A stretch of 64,000 nucleotides of DNA from Adiantum capillus-veneris (GCA_014529385.2 CM043945.1:96390612-96454611), one strand, 5' to 3'. Numbered from the stretch's first letter, positions 45,747-55,897 are shown. Numbers and translations: made by a program. Notes: generated by a model not told the origin, from the letters alone.

Positions 45747-48700
45747 TAGGAATTATTTTTTCCTCTTATTCTAGGCATCGGATTGGTTTTTTTCTTTGCT
45801 CTATAGCGTTTCTGGCGTTGTTTAGTTTGGTTCGGAAAATCATAAAATCGGACATCCGTTACAGTTTCTTCGTTTCCGCTTGAATTGTCCGTTGACTCGT
45901 TGTCTGCTTCATTTCCCCACTCAGGATGATCAGGAATTTCGTGAAATACCTCCTCTTCATCTTCCTTTTCCAGTGTATCGTTCTTTTCAGTTTCTTTTTC
46001 GAGTATAGTTCTCAACATGAAGTACGGAACCACGTCGTACCCGTCCTTGTCGCAAAATTTCGTTGTGGGTCCATCCGGAATTGCACAAACATCTAGGGTT
46101 GCTAGAATGTGTGTCCATTCTAATGGTTCAAGCGTGTCCTCTGGAAAGGGTTCTCCTATATAAGCTTCGTCTTCGATAGCCCTTTCTAAAACACATTCTT
46201 CTCGTTTCAGACTTCCACATTTCGAAGCTCCACACATCCATAACTCCTTGGGTTTACCTAACCAAGCTGGAAATTCGGATCCCGCCAAAGTAGCAGAATC
46301 AAACTCCTCCACCTGTGTTCGGTTCACATCTTTGTAGCTATGGTCTTTCAGGTTCACACGTGTAGTGGTTTCCATATTTCTCAGGTATATGTGATCGTAG
46401 CCCCAATCCTGGACCATTTTCAATTGTCTCATGAATGGTCTTCCCAGTATGATATCATAGTTATTCTCCTTGCCAAAATCGACAATAGCAAAAGTATGTT
46501 CGTATTCAATGCCGCAAGAAGTCACTACAAGTTTCTCTAATAACCCCATAGGTTTCTCCATGTGTCCATCTGCTAATTGGAGTTTCAACCTAGTCTTCCT
46601 TATTGCTGGTTTCCCCCATTTTTTCCAGATTTCTTTTGTAGCAATGGCTACCCCAGCTCCGCTGTCTAGTATTGCCATCGTGTTCACTCCTTGGAATTCA
46701 ACTGGTAAGGTTGTATTCCCCTCTTCACCTTCGCAATACTCTCCGACCTTGTTTAAGGGTACAGGCTTAGCGTTCTTTTGTGGTTTGCTCAGCTCTTGTA
46801 TACCCTCTTGCAGTCTCGATGTTGGGTCTTTTATCCCAAATTTCTCCAAGCATTTTCCTACAGTGGTCCACATATGTGGTCTTAGCCTCAAAAGCTCAGC
46901 TAGAGTGATAGTGCATGTCACTGGTGTTGACAAGATCTCTATCAATCCTTGCGAGTCCATGATTTTTTCTAATGAGATTCTTCGTGAGGGAAGTGCTCTA
47001 GTCTCGGATTTTGCTTCATACTCTCCTAAGTATGAAGGTAAAGTATTCAGTGAATGAGGTTTGCTCTCCATTGTTCTAACAGAGCCCCCATCTCCCCAGT
47101 AAGATTGCAGATCCAAGTCCACTTGCGATCCTGCCTCAAATTCCACTATGGGAGGGTTCCTGATGTCCTTTTCCCAATTTGTCTGATTAGCTTGGCAACT
47201 TAGCTCGTTTGCAAAGTTTGCCTCTCTCACTTGTTTCCAAAATTCATTGTAATCCTCATCTCTTCCGTAAGACCTCTGTATGACTGGATGAAAACTCTCT
47301 ATCTCCTGATCGGTTGTGTTCAACACTATGCGGTCATCCTTGTGTGTATTTTTAGGCTTTTGTGCACTGATAGTCTTTTCAGCTACCCGTGAAACAATAG
47401 TCTCTTGCTGAATTGGGTTTTCCGTTCCACAATTCATTGTTTCTTTTGGTGGTTCTAATAAGGCTTGTGCAATCTCGATCATTCTTTGGCACATTTCAAG
47501 TCTCTGCTTTTCCAATTCCGCGTTTGGGTATGTCATCCACCTCTGTTCTTGTGTTTGGTTGTTCTTTAACCTAGCTTCGTAAGCTCTCATCAGTGCGTCC
47601 AATGGTTCGTGTACTTTGTCAACTAGCACTGATCCCCCTGAGCTTAAGCTCGTTGTTTCTTTGATACTCTTTTGTTTCGTTCTTTCCGGGCTCATCTCTC
47701 GTTTCCCGTTTTGACTCTCAAGTTTTTCTAATCTATCTTTAGTTCGCTTTAGTTCCTCAGCTAGAATAGCGTCTTCACGTTCTTTTCTCAACTTCATGCG
47801 TGCTTTTCTAGCTTTCCATGTGTTTCTCTGACTCCGCGGTCCTTGACTAACCACTTCAGTCGCTAACTTTCCATTCTCAGGTTCTCTAGTGTTTTTCTTA
47901 GCTTGAGCTCTAGTAACAACTTGCGTTGGTATCAGAGTTTCATTTTCAGACCCACTGCTGGTAGGAATAGTTTCTAGCATATTCAATGTCGTCTTTTGCG
48001 CTTTGTTTGGATTCTTTGAACAATCCTCGATGAAGTGAGTAACCCCACACTCACTGCAATAAGCGTTAATTCTAATGATTTCCGTATGTGGACAAACATT
48101 CATCAGATGGTCGCCTCCACACTTGTAACAGGGTCCTAGTGCTGGTCTTGGTCCCATTTGATTCGTCCTTTGTGGATAGGATGGTCTTTGTCCTGTTAAC
48201 CCTCCATGAGCTATGAACATCAATGTTCTTGCGTCCAAATTGTATCTCTCTTCATCAGAAGCACTTGTAACTGTTGGTATTCCAACATTCCCAATCATGC
48301 CCCATGGTTCTGGTTGTTTGGGTTCTTCTGGTGGGTAATACACAGTTGGAGACATGTGTACACCAGATTCTTCGTAATAGGCTTGAACAGGCACTAGGGC
48401 TTGTTCTTCCTGATTCTCTAAGGTTGGTGCATATCTAATGCCCACTGGTCTTGCTCCTGGTAAAGGTGGTTGTTGTCCCAATACCGGTTGCGGTCTTTCT
48501 ATCCCCATAGGTCCTGGTACATTTCCCGTTGGGTATCGAGGTACTGGATGTACCTGAGGTGGTGCTAATTGAGCAGGAGGTGCATACTGACGCTCCCTTA
48601 CATACCCTTTGTTGTAATAGCACTCCTCTGTTGTATGGTTTGTCCATTTTTGTTCAATCGCACACCATTTCAGTGGTTTTGGCAATGGTTTTTGGTATGG

Positions 48701-49192
48701 TGCCATCCTTTTTAGAGCCTCTTCTATCATTTGCTCTACATTTGGCATGGTTGTTGTTTGAACATTCTTTTTAGTGATAGTCTCGCTCACTACAGAGGAA
48801 GAGCTACTGGATGCAAAATCTGTATCCGCTGACACCTCTCCATAAACCGTACAGTTATCCACTAAGTACAATGCTTCTCTCGTTACTTGCTCGAAACTTG
48901 TACAAGCTTTCAAGTGCAAGTCCTTCTTGAGAGTGTCGTTTCTCAATCCCTCAATAAAGAGAACAGATAGTCTGTCATCTTGTGGTCGTTCACGTACTGG
49001 ACATCTCTCAATGTATTGTTTGAAGCGAAGTGAAGCTTCCTTCACTTTTTCGTGTTCTCTCTGTTTAAAAGCATATATTTGTGAGACCGTATTGTGCTTA
49101 ATCCCTCGTTTTGAGAATTCCTCAGCAAACTCTCTTAGCAAATGGTCAATGTCATGGAATCCCCCTATGTTCAGTGGTTGAAACCATGTCAA
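45746..49192 (-). CDS. Gag-protease 1 polyprotein (main open part)
   Basis: 1,148 codons, in frame with two shorter upstream pieces. The N-terminal ~115 residues are the end of the retrotransposon gag domain (WFQPLNIGGFHDIDHLLREF, ASLRFKQYIERCP, FIEGLRNDTLKKDL). A Pro-rich stretch is followed by two zinc knuckles spaced C-x2-C-x3-H-x4-C (CYKCGGDHLMNVC, CSECGVTHFIEDC; about residues 355-395), then a Lys/Glu-rich coiled-coil-like part. The aspartic protease has MAILDSGAGVAIATKEIW (Asp843) and NYDIILGRPFM. The C-terminal ~200 residues are acidic and end in RGKNNS. The TAA stop overlaps the pol ATG. Confidence 0.92.
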   Translation of the reverse strand: MTWFQPLNIGGFHDIDHLLREFAEEFSKRGIKHNTVSQIYAFKQREHEKVKEASLRFKQYIERCPVRERPQDDRLSVLFIEGLRNDTLKKDLHLKACTSFEQVTREALYLVDNCTVYGEVSADTDFASSSSSSVVSETITKKNVQTTTMPNVEQMIEEALKRMAPYQKPLPKPLKWCAIEQKWTNHTTEECYYNKGYVRERQYAPPAQLAPPQVHPVPRYPTGNVPGPMGIERPQPVLGQQPPLPGARPVGIRYAPTLENQEEQALVPVQAYYEESGVHMSPTVYYPPEEPKQPEPWGMIGNVGIPTVTSASDEERYNLDARTLMFIAHGGLTGQRPSYPQRTNQMGPRPALGPCYKCGGDHLMNVCPHTEIIRINAYCSECGVTHFIEDCSKNPNKAQKTTLNMLETIPTSSGSENETLIPTQVVTRAQAKKNTREPENGKLATEVVSQGPRSQRNTWKARKARMKLRKEREDAILAEELKRTKDRLEKLESQNGKREMSPERTKQKSIKETTSLSSGGSVLVDKVHEPLDALMRAYEARLKNNQTQEQRWMTYPNAELEKQRLEMCQRMIEIAQALLEPPKETMNCGTENPIQQETIVSRVAEKTISAQKPKNTHKDDRIVLNTTDQEIESFHPVIQRSYGRDEDYNEFWKQVREANFANELSCQANQTNWEKDIRNPPIVEFEAGSQVDLDLQSYWGDGGSVRTMESKPHSLNTLPSYLGEYEAKSETRALPSRRISLEKIMDSQGLIEILSTPVTCTITLAELLRLRPHMWTTVGKCLEKFGIKDPTSRLQEGIQELSKPQKNAKPVPLNKVGEYCEGEEGNTTLPVEFQGVNTMAILDSGAGVAIATKEIWKKWGKPAIRKTRLKLQLADGHMEKPMGLLEKLVVTSCGIEYEHTFAIVDFGKENNYDIILGRPFMRQLKMVQDWGYDHIYLRNMETTTRVNLKDHSYKDVNRTQVEEFDSATLAGSEFPAWLGKPKELWMCGASKCGSLKREECVLERAIEDEAYIGEPFPEDTLEPLEWTHILATLDVCAIPDGPTTKFCDKDGYDVVPYFMLRTILEKETEKNDTLEKEDEEEVFHEIPDHPEWGNEADNESTDNSSGNEETVTDVRFYDFPNQTKQRQKRYRAKKKTNPMPRIRGKNNS

Positions 49193-49384
49193 TGCCGTAC
49201 CTTCCAGAGTAAGACCAAATCCCTCGTATTGTGTATGGAAATCGGTTATCTACTCAGCTCTTAAGACTTGCTTAAAGAGTGACACATGTGCATACGGATC
49301 TCCTGAACCACCATACTTCTTTGGCATACACTTGGCTACTTGAGATGGTCTCATACGTCTATGGTCTGCTACCAATCTCATTGC

Positions 49385-49768
49385 TCATGTGTCCCGGCTA
49401 AAGCTTTCTCTAGCATCATGGACTTCATGGGTTACCCTTGTCGGGTCCCCTGCTCTGAATCTACTACTAGGAGGTAATTGTGATGGTTCCGCTTCGAACC
49501 TTGGACCTGGAGTGGTATACGTGGGGATTGGAACTGCACTACCTCGATTCGTATCCATTGACTCTCTGGAATGTAATGATCCCATTGGTCCGGGCTTCGA
49601 GTACTGAGGTTGACTGAAAGAGTCAGCAGCCTGAGTTCTTTGTCCTCCTGTCGTCATTGGGTTTTGCACTCCATTTGTTGGTGATGGTCTTTGTGAGCTA
49701 GAAGTAACATAATACTGATGTAGTGGTCCCCCAAAGTATGTATATCCTTCTAATTCTTTCTTGCCCAT
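49385..49768 (-). pseudogene. Gag middle segment
   Basis: 127 codons (KKELEGYTYFGGPLHQYYV, then Pro/Ser/Gln-rich) in the same frame as gag on both sides, limited by TAA at 49,796-49,798 and TGA at 49,385-49,387. A third in-frame stop, TAG, is at 49,250-49,252. Between them the frame reads RLVADHRRMRPSQVAK and YGGSGDPYAHVSLFKQVL, the start of the gag domain. Confidence 0.75.
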
Positions 49769-49795
49769 TGTTGAGTATTGCCTCCCATACTTGTC

Positions 49796-50521
49796 TTAAG
49801 CGGCAATTTTCACTTCCGATCCCTCTGTGTAGGTAAAGACATAAAGTCTTTTTTGGTCTGTCAACTCTCCGGTGTAGGGTTCTTCACATCTATAATAGAG
49901 ATCTTGCTCCCCATTATTATATTTGTATAGCCCCACATAAATGTTATCAGTGTTGATCCTTGTAGTTTCATTCTCTCTTCTTAACCTCGCATCAGGGAAG
50001 TTCATTATTGGTGCTTTCTCCTCGAGTTCTTCATCTACTTTGGCTTTGGTGCCCATCAATCCCCACTTGTCCACAATGTTAGGGTTTAGGACTACCAAGT
50101 ACATGGTGCCCTCGTCATCTAGATATCTATCTCCGCTATAGCTCACAGGCACTAAGTCCTTGAACTCACTAGGTCTATCTTCTATCTTCACACAATAGCG
50201 GTCCATTCCATCCTTGTAGATCTTGGCACCTTGCACATTGTCATACTGATATTTTATGAACAATAGCTTCATTGTGGTGGAAGGGTTTGATGATCCTACT
50301 GCCATATTTTCTCTGTTGTTCAGGTTCAAGTGTCCCAAGTGTTCAGTGAAAATCTCGTAGGATTTCTCCGAAGAAGTATCAGAGACACTTCCTTCAAATA
50401 TCGGCTCTAATGGTTGCACCCAACTTTGGTTTACACTTCCCTCGGTTGATATGACACTTGCTTGTTCCCCTTGTTTTGGTTGGTTATTCTGGAGATTCCT
50501 GCCCGATCTCAAATTCATCAA
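49796..50521 (-). CDS. Gag N-terminal segment
   Basis: 241 codons from two adjacent ATGs (50,521/50,518). It begins MMNLRSGRNLQNNQ, like the MNxRSGR start of many plant gypsy gag proteins. It then has a compact region (LLFIKYQYDNVQGAKIYKDG, DRYLDDEGTMYLVVLNPNIV, NIYVGLYKYNNGEQDLYYRC) that I do not recognise from a family. It ends at a TAA in frame with the rest of gag. Confidence 0.75.
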   Translation of the reverse strand: MMNLRSGRNLQNNQPKQGEQASVISTEGSVNQSWVQPLEPIFEGSVSDTSSEKSYEIFTEHLGHLNLNNRENMAVGSSNPSTTMKLLFIKYQYDNVQGAKIYKDGMDRYCVKIEDRPSEFKDLVPVSYSGDRYLDDEGTMYLVVLNPNIVDKWGLMGTKAKVDEELEEKAPIMNFPDARLRRENETTRINTDNIYVGLYKYNNGEQDLYYRCEEPYTGELTDQKRLYVFTYTEGSEVKIAA

Positions 50522-50686
50522 TTCCCCTAAAGGACTTTAACTTTTCCGTCTCGGCAATTTGTTTTCCCAAGTTTTTGTGGTCAGAATTGATCCAAACTGA
50601 CTGATACTTGGTCAATTGTTTAATCTTGTTAGTTGGACATCTTCTGCTTTGTCAAGTGAGAATTTTGTTGCACTTATGCTGAAAAA

Positions 50687-51403
50687 GACATTATACGCGT
50701 ATGATGTCTTTTTTCACAGATTTGGACTATTTTGGTTATGCTCACTCTCAGTAGCCCCCCTTATGCTCTGTCCACTCACAAAATTCAGTTTGAACTCTGT
50801 TTGAGCAAGTTATGGCTAATTTAGGCTTTTCTTGGCAATTTTCCGCTTTTGACTTGTTTTGGGTCAATTGTGATCCAAATGGGATGAAACTTGAAATATA
50901 ACCTATAGACAACTATTACAATGGATCTGTGTTGGCAAAGTATCAAAATATGTCCAAAATTAGGTAAAAGACATCATACGCGTATGATGTCTTTTTCATC
51001 AATTTGGGTCAAGATTTGATATTTATGCTTTCTACAGTGTTTGCAACAATCTTGTCAGGTCAGATATAAAAAATAAGCAGTGGATGTGCTAAAGGACATT
51101 ATACGTGTATGATGTCTTTTATCCCAGATTTTGACTATTCTTGGTTTTAAGCCTTCTCCAATGTTTATAATTGAGTTTCAAGTGTTTTTGTCAGGTTTGA
51201 ATGTAAAAACAAGATCTGAATCCAAAATTTTCTATTCTTTGCGTTTCTTCGACTCCGACTTGGCTTTTTGGGTTTCTTTGAGTGTTAATGCTCTTGTTTT
51301 AAGTTGAAATTAGGGTATAACCCCCTTTTGAACACTCTGGTAAAGTCAAAATTTTTGTTTTGGTCTCTGTTTGGTCATTTAGACATCATACGCGTATGAT
51401 GTC
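50687..51403. promoter_or_regulatory. Palindrome array 2 (four copies)
   Basis: Same palindrome as array 1, at 50,687, 50,970, 51,095 and 51,382; spacings 283, 125 and 287 bp. Two copies have GACATTATAC in the left half and one has CGTG at the centre, all C-to-T type changes. It lies in the gag leader and ends about 166 nt before the first gag ATG. Confidence 0.93.
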
Positions 51404-51913
51404 TAAAGTTACAGATTTCCAGTTTTTTGGCACAGAATCCTTTCTAAAGCTTTCTCAAGTGCTCAGCAACTCCCAGATACACAGAAAATTTCTCTGAATT
51501 TTGTTTATTGCAAGTTTCACTACTAACTCGACGGTTTAGTGATCTAACATGCAATCAAGCAAATACTCCAATGATTACTAGCTCTAGATCAGGATCAAAT
51601 GAAGTCCTACCTAAGCTATTCCTAATCATAAAATGGGTTTGGTAATTGTGATTTTAAAGATATCCACTGTCACTCACGGACTAGCAAATTCTTCTTCTAT
51701 CAACAACTACTCAACACCAACAAAACAACAAACAAATCTAAGCTAAACTAAAAATAATGTCAACACGGAAGACCCAGGAATACCCCACTTCCTAGTATCT
51801 CTCGAGATCTTCGGAGTCCACCACTCCTAGATCTTTTCTAACTAAAGTATGCAAAGTAGTTTAGACGACTCACCGCGTAGGATTAGTCTAAGGTCACCTA
51901 CTTAGGGCTCTCG
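51404..51913 (-). other. 5' leader between PBS and palindrome array 2
   Basis: AT-rich, no open frame of note. On the element's sense strand it directly follows the PBS, so it would hold packaging and translation signals, none of which I can identify. Confidence 0.5.
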
Positions 51914-51931
51914 TCCCCGGCAGCGGCGCCA
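51914..51931 (-). other. Primer binding site of 19-kb element
   Basis: Minus strand TGGCGCCGCTGCCGGGGA starts two bases after the LTR terminus ...TAACA. It is close to the TGGCGCCGTTGCCGGGG-type site reported for plant Athila/Tat-group elements (tRNA-Asp assigned in some). The tRNA identity here is inference. Confidence 0.9.
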
Positions 51932-51933
51932 AA

Positions 51934-52879
51934 TGTTACGGCGGTTACGCCGCTAGCGGAAGCTAAATAGCGAGAACTCAACCAACAACAGAATTTGTCA
52001 GACGAGGACGGAGCTTGACTTGCAGGCGCATGGAAACAACTAGGTGGGTGTCAAATCACCTACTCGACCTTCTAATGACAATCACTACTAAGGAAATCAA
52101 ATCTAAGTTCTAAAATACGCAAGTGGCTGAAATCTGTACTACGAACGAATGCTATACGAAACAGGATCTAGAATCATTGAATCGATCTCAAACTCAAGGG
52201 AAAGTCTATACACTAGGTAAGAACAACACCCTAAAGACTTGAACTGCAAAATCAACCTATAACCACTCCGTGCGGTAAACGCGTATGAAGACAGGCCGAA
52301 AAATACAGGTGATCGAAACTTGACCCCGATGGTACTAATGTGTAGCTCTACTCGTTGTGGTTCTATAGATATGCTGCACGCTCCATTCCGACACACGAGT
52401 TGGAAGAAAACTCACACCGAAGCTCGTAGGAACTTACCACACATAGAAGCCGATAGCGCGCACTCTTGGAATCTGTGCGTAGCTCTCGCTGTTGCTAACA
52501 CAATGGCGGTGTCGCTTCTCCAATGGCGGCTCCGTAGCTTGCGTAGCAAGTAGATAAGACTCTCTCTCTCTCTCTCACACTCTCTCTCAGACATAGTCAC
52601 GGCGCTCAAGAACTCACTTTGATTAATAATCTGAATGTCCCTTTAGGTTACAAAACTTTGGCTTATATACCTCAGCCTTGGAGGTGAGAACATCTCTAAC
52701 TAATTACATCAGCAAGTGAAATTACTTCGGGATTACAAGCTGGAAACTCAATTGAGTCCCGTTACTTAATGAATGGCTCAATTCAAAATCAATGTCGGAA
52801 AGACATTTATTACAATCAATGGTTACAAAAATGATGAGTGTGAACAAAAATGTGGATGTGATCCTCTGCTGGCTCAACA
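51934..52879 (-). repeat. 5' LTR of 19-kb element
   Basis: 946 bp, TG...CA ends, TATA box TATATAAG at 52,662-52,669 about 210 nt from the LTR start on the minus strand. It differs from the 3' LTR by mostly C/T and G/A changes and a GT/GCGT indel near 52,477. Confidence 0.97.
52662..52669 (-). promoter_or_regulatory. LTR TATA box
   Basis: TATATAAG in the 5' LTR, conserved in the 3' LTR; probable promoter for the minus-strand element transcript. Confidence 0.6.
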
Positions 52880-52884
52880 AAGCC
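52880..52884. repeat. Target site duplication (right), AAGCC
   Basis: Matches 33,829-33,833 exactly. Confidence 0.95.
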
Positions 52885-53357
52885 CATCAAGAAAACTAAA
52901 AGTTTGAAAAAAAGGGAGTGTAATCGAAAGTATCTCTCTAGTTCACGTTTCCTTATTAATGGTTTAGTTTCCAGTGCCTTGATAGAAAATTTTGTATCTT
53001 CAAGCATCATCACATCCAATGCTCAGAAAATTTTTTAGTTCTTGAAAATATACAAATTAACTTTGTACCCTTTGCCAAAGCTTTTATGTTGTCCTCAAAA
53101 GTGGCCAAACCATCAATTCATTTAATGGTTTTTAACAAAATAGAGGGCCATTTAAATGTTTCTAGCCAAAACCATCTAAGAAAAGCTAGAGTTTGAGAAG
53201 ACAAGAATGTCATACTTTTATACAACTTTCAATATTCTATTTGCCTATTCTTTAATCAAATGATTAGCAAACAACTGTTTTTAAACAATTTTTTGCCTTT
53301 AGATTGGAGTGTTGTCTTTCTTCATTGAGTTATAGCCCAAAGCCCAATGGGAGGGTT
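52885..53357. other. Unassigned flank
   Basis: Resumes the interrupted 80-bp duplicated sequence and then has no recognisable feature until an AATGGGAGGG purine tract (53,345-53,354). Confidence 0.45.
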
Positions 53358-55010
53358 GTTGGGATTGTGTATTTCTGCCTACTGGCCTGGTTTTGAATAT
53401 GTGAGAATGATCTCTTGTTTTCCAAGTGGATTAGGTGTCTTAAGGTATGTGAGATGTTACCAAAAGTAGCTTAAGTTATGGTATTACCCATGGGGACTCT
53501 TTTTAAACATAGTAGAGCCAATTTGGAGTAGCTTGAGTCACGCAAAAGATCCCTAGAAAAGTGGATCGAAAAATCTAAGGTATCTCTTGAGTTCATGCGT
53601 GTGGAAAGTGGAAGATGCCTCTCTTGTGCTATTTAAGCACCCCATGTAATCACTCTTTCAAGATAATCAAGTCAAAAGGCTTTGTATTATAGGTTTCTCC
53701 CCCATCAAGGGAGACATTTAACAATACAATACTTTGTGTTCCTTCAATAACTTTCCGGTGCAATGAAGATGGAAGCTTCAAGCACCATGCACACACTTAT
53801 AATGCAACATCAATTCCTTGACGGTCTCAGATTCAAGACCCCACCCACCTTTGAAGATGGTGAGAGCTAGGGGCGTATGAGAGTAGATTGAGAGGCAGAA
53901 TCACTCATAAAAGCTTAGCATATCTTAGTATTTAGCATGGTAGAGGAAATGAGAATGCATTGAAGCTTGGCTCTTGGTTGGATTTGCATCACAAAGCCAA
54001 GAGTTCTTGGTGTAGGACTCCCTTCTCACAAGCTTGGAGTGGACGATGAGCTTTCCATTAAATCTTGAGAAGGAGAGAGAGAGAGTCTTCTTTGCTTCAC
54101 ACATGAGATTGTGTGAGTGTGTGTGTGTGTAATAATGCCTTCCAAAATGTGCCCTCTCTCTCTCTTGGTCGACCCCTCTTGCATTTTACTCATGTTGGCA
54201 CCCCATTGGACCTTGCAAAGCTTAGCCAATGATGATTAAGAAGCATAAGTGATAGCCTTGTGACATATGTCCCCCTTTCCCCTTTTGTGAGAGCTTTAGG
54301 TAATTAAATAATTCAGTTAAAGTCTCATTGGACCCCCTTAGTCTTCTGGCCAATAGGAATCAGGCAAGCCATTGGGATTCTCATTGGACCCCTTGGGAGA
54401 CTGTCCAATAGTCTTCTTGAGAGCTTAATTTCTATTGGTTCTTTTATCAAGCATTTTTAAATGAATTAAACTAAATATACTCTAGCTTAATTCTCATTGG
54501 TCCACCTCTATGGCCATCCAATAGGAATTGAATGCACCTTGGGGGCAACTGGGCTAGGAACCTGACATGTGTCCATTATGCCCTTTCTGTAAATGGAAGC
54601 CTTTGTGTGTGTGTGTGTGTGTGTATTCTCTCACCTCACTCTCTCACTTCCCCTACCTTTAGGGCTCACCCCCCCCGTCTTTAGGAGTTTGAAGACTTTG
54701 TGTACACTACCAAGCATCCAATTTTCCTAAGCAATGACCATTGGATTTAACCTTTGATGTTGGAACCTTAGCATTTTGGATGTCGTAATGGGCTGAACCT
54801 TAGGTCTTTGAAGCCCATTGCTTGCACATTGCTCTTCTGCAGATGGTCCCCCTTTGGATCCCTATTTTCCCTCCTTTGGATCCCTACTATGACCAGTCTG
54901 CTAGCCTTATCAATAATCTAGCTTTTTCTCCGGTGGTACTTCCCCATATCAAATGATCAGTTTAACATGAGAAAATCATTTAGGAGAATTAGATATTAGT
55001 TATTATGACA
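53358..55010 (-). repeat. LTR fragment of the 11-16 kb chromovirus family
   Basis: The part 53,674-54,295 matches 16,738-17,385 and 54,620-55,010 matches 10,416-10,789, same orientation, ending in the same ATTATGACA terminus. It thus links the two truncated LTR remnants of that element and shows what each lost. The left ~315 bases (from TGTTGGGATTGTG after a purine tract) have no match to the other LTR and may belong to another element; a TATTTAAG lies at 53,626. No target duplication or internal coding region is attached, so it is a solo LTR or a truncated copy. Confidence 0.7.
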
Positions 55011-55060
55011 TACTTAAAGAGACGGCAAAGAAGCAACCATATCAGATTTTTGCAAACGCA

Positions 55061-55373
55061 TCAAACTGGAAAAATTCTGATGCCCATAACGTGCATGCCA
55101 AATTTTTGCATCTGAAATAGCCTTAGAATCCACAATTGCAAAATTCTGCCACACTTGTCACAAAGGGAGCTTATACAGCCCATGGCATAAAATGCATGAT
55201 GCAACAATCGCATCACCAAAACTGAGATCATGAACTGTACATCTATCATCCATAAATTTCACAACTAGACCAAGTCTAGCAAGTGTAGATACAGACAAAA
55301 GATTCTTCTTGATCCCATGTATACAATGCATCAACAAGTGTGAAAGAACTGCCATTTTCAACAGATAGCACAA
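55061..55373 (-). pseudogene. Copia pre-integrase region
   Basis: Minus strand HGIKKNLLSVSTLARLGL and VKFMDDRCTVHDLSFG match the copia GAG-pre-integrase segment that follows protease. The integrase itself is missing because the sequence ends at the LTR fragment at 55,010. Confidence 0.75.
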
Positions 55374-55897
55374 GTGACCAAATTCCCATGAGGGACATCC
55401 TCGAGAGAGGTAAACAAGTCACTGTGAGAGGCAATGTGCTTTGTAGAACCACTGTCAAAGTACCACACATGAGCATCTGCATCGACTGACAAACATGCAT
55501 CATGGATAGAAGGATCATAAGTGCACTCCGCACTAAAAGCCCATTTTGCATCAACATCAAAATCACAATGTCCTTTCACAGAAGACTCAACAATAGCTAC
55601 ATTTGTAGTGGAACCAGCCTCTTTTTCCTTCAACTTAGGACACTGCTTGATCAAGTGATCATTAACTTTACAATAATGGCAACACGTCTTCTTTTTTCCA
55701 TTTTCACCAAAATTCTCAGACGAATTGCTGCCAGCAAAAGCATTAGGAACATGTGATTTATCACTCGTAGAAGAACCATGAGAAGTGGCTACATTGCTAT
55801 TACCACCTTTTCTCTGAGCAACAATAAAGGCCTCTTTAACTGCACGTCGTTTAGCCCCTGTTTTTTGGAAAGTGAGTCTTGCAATGACAATGTGCAT
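55358..55897 (-). pseudogene. Copia gag zinc knuckle and protease
   Basis: 179 codons. Ser/Asn-rich linker, zinc knuckle CHYCKVNDHLIKQC (C-x2-C-x4-H-x4-C), then VWYFDSGSTKHIASHSDLF, the copia protease active site with intact Asp-Ser-Gly. It lies directly after the gag frame at 55,918-56,307 but is separated from it by a stop/frameshift. Confidence 0.88.

Larger units (their letters stand above)
33834..52879 (-). mobile_element. Complete 19.0-kb Tat-like Ty3/gypsy retrotransposon
   Basis: Bounded by LTRs of 944 and 946 bp with TG...CA ends and a 5-bp target duplication. On the minus strand it carries PBS, gag-protease, RT, RNase H, integrase, a second retropepsin-like domain, an extra ~1,000-codon ORF and a PPT. 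The integrase motifs WGIDYVGPISPP and YHPQANGQAEATNK and the RNase H motif FHVHIDASAYAIGCILAQ resemble the plant Tat group; no chromodomain and no second RNase H were seen. At 19 kb it is large even for that group. The two LTRs differ at about 15 positions plus three small indels (by eye), so it is a relatively recent insertion, yet every ORF contains nonsense codons. Confidence 0.96.

Noticed and set aside
38269-51403. Reading the palindrome arrays as a CRISPR array or centromeric satellite
   Set aside because: The repeats are spaced by unequal ~125-290 bp, are palindromic, lie inside an LTR element in a plant-like genome, and have no cas genes.
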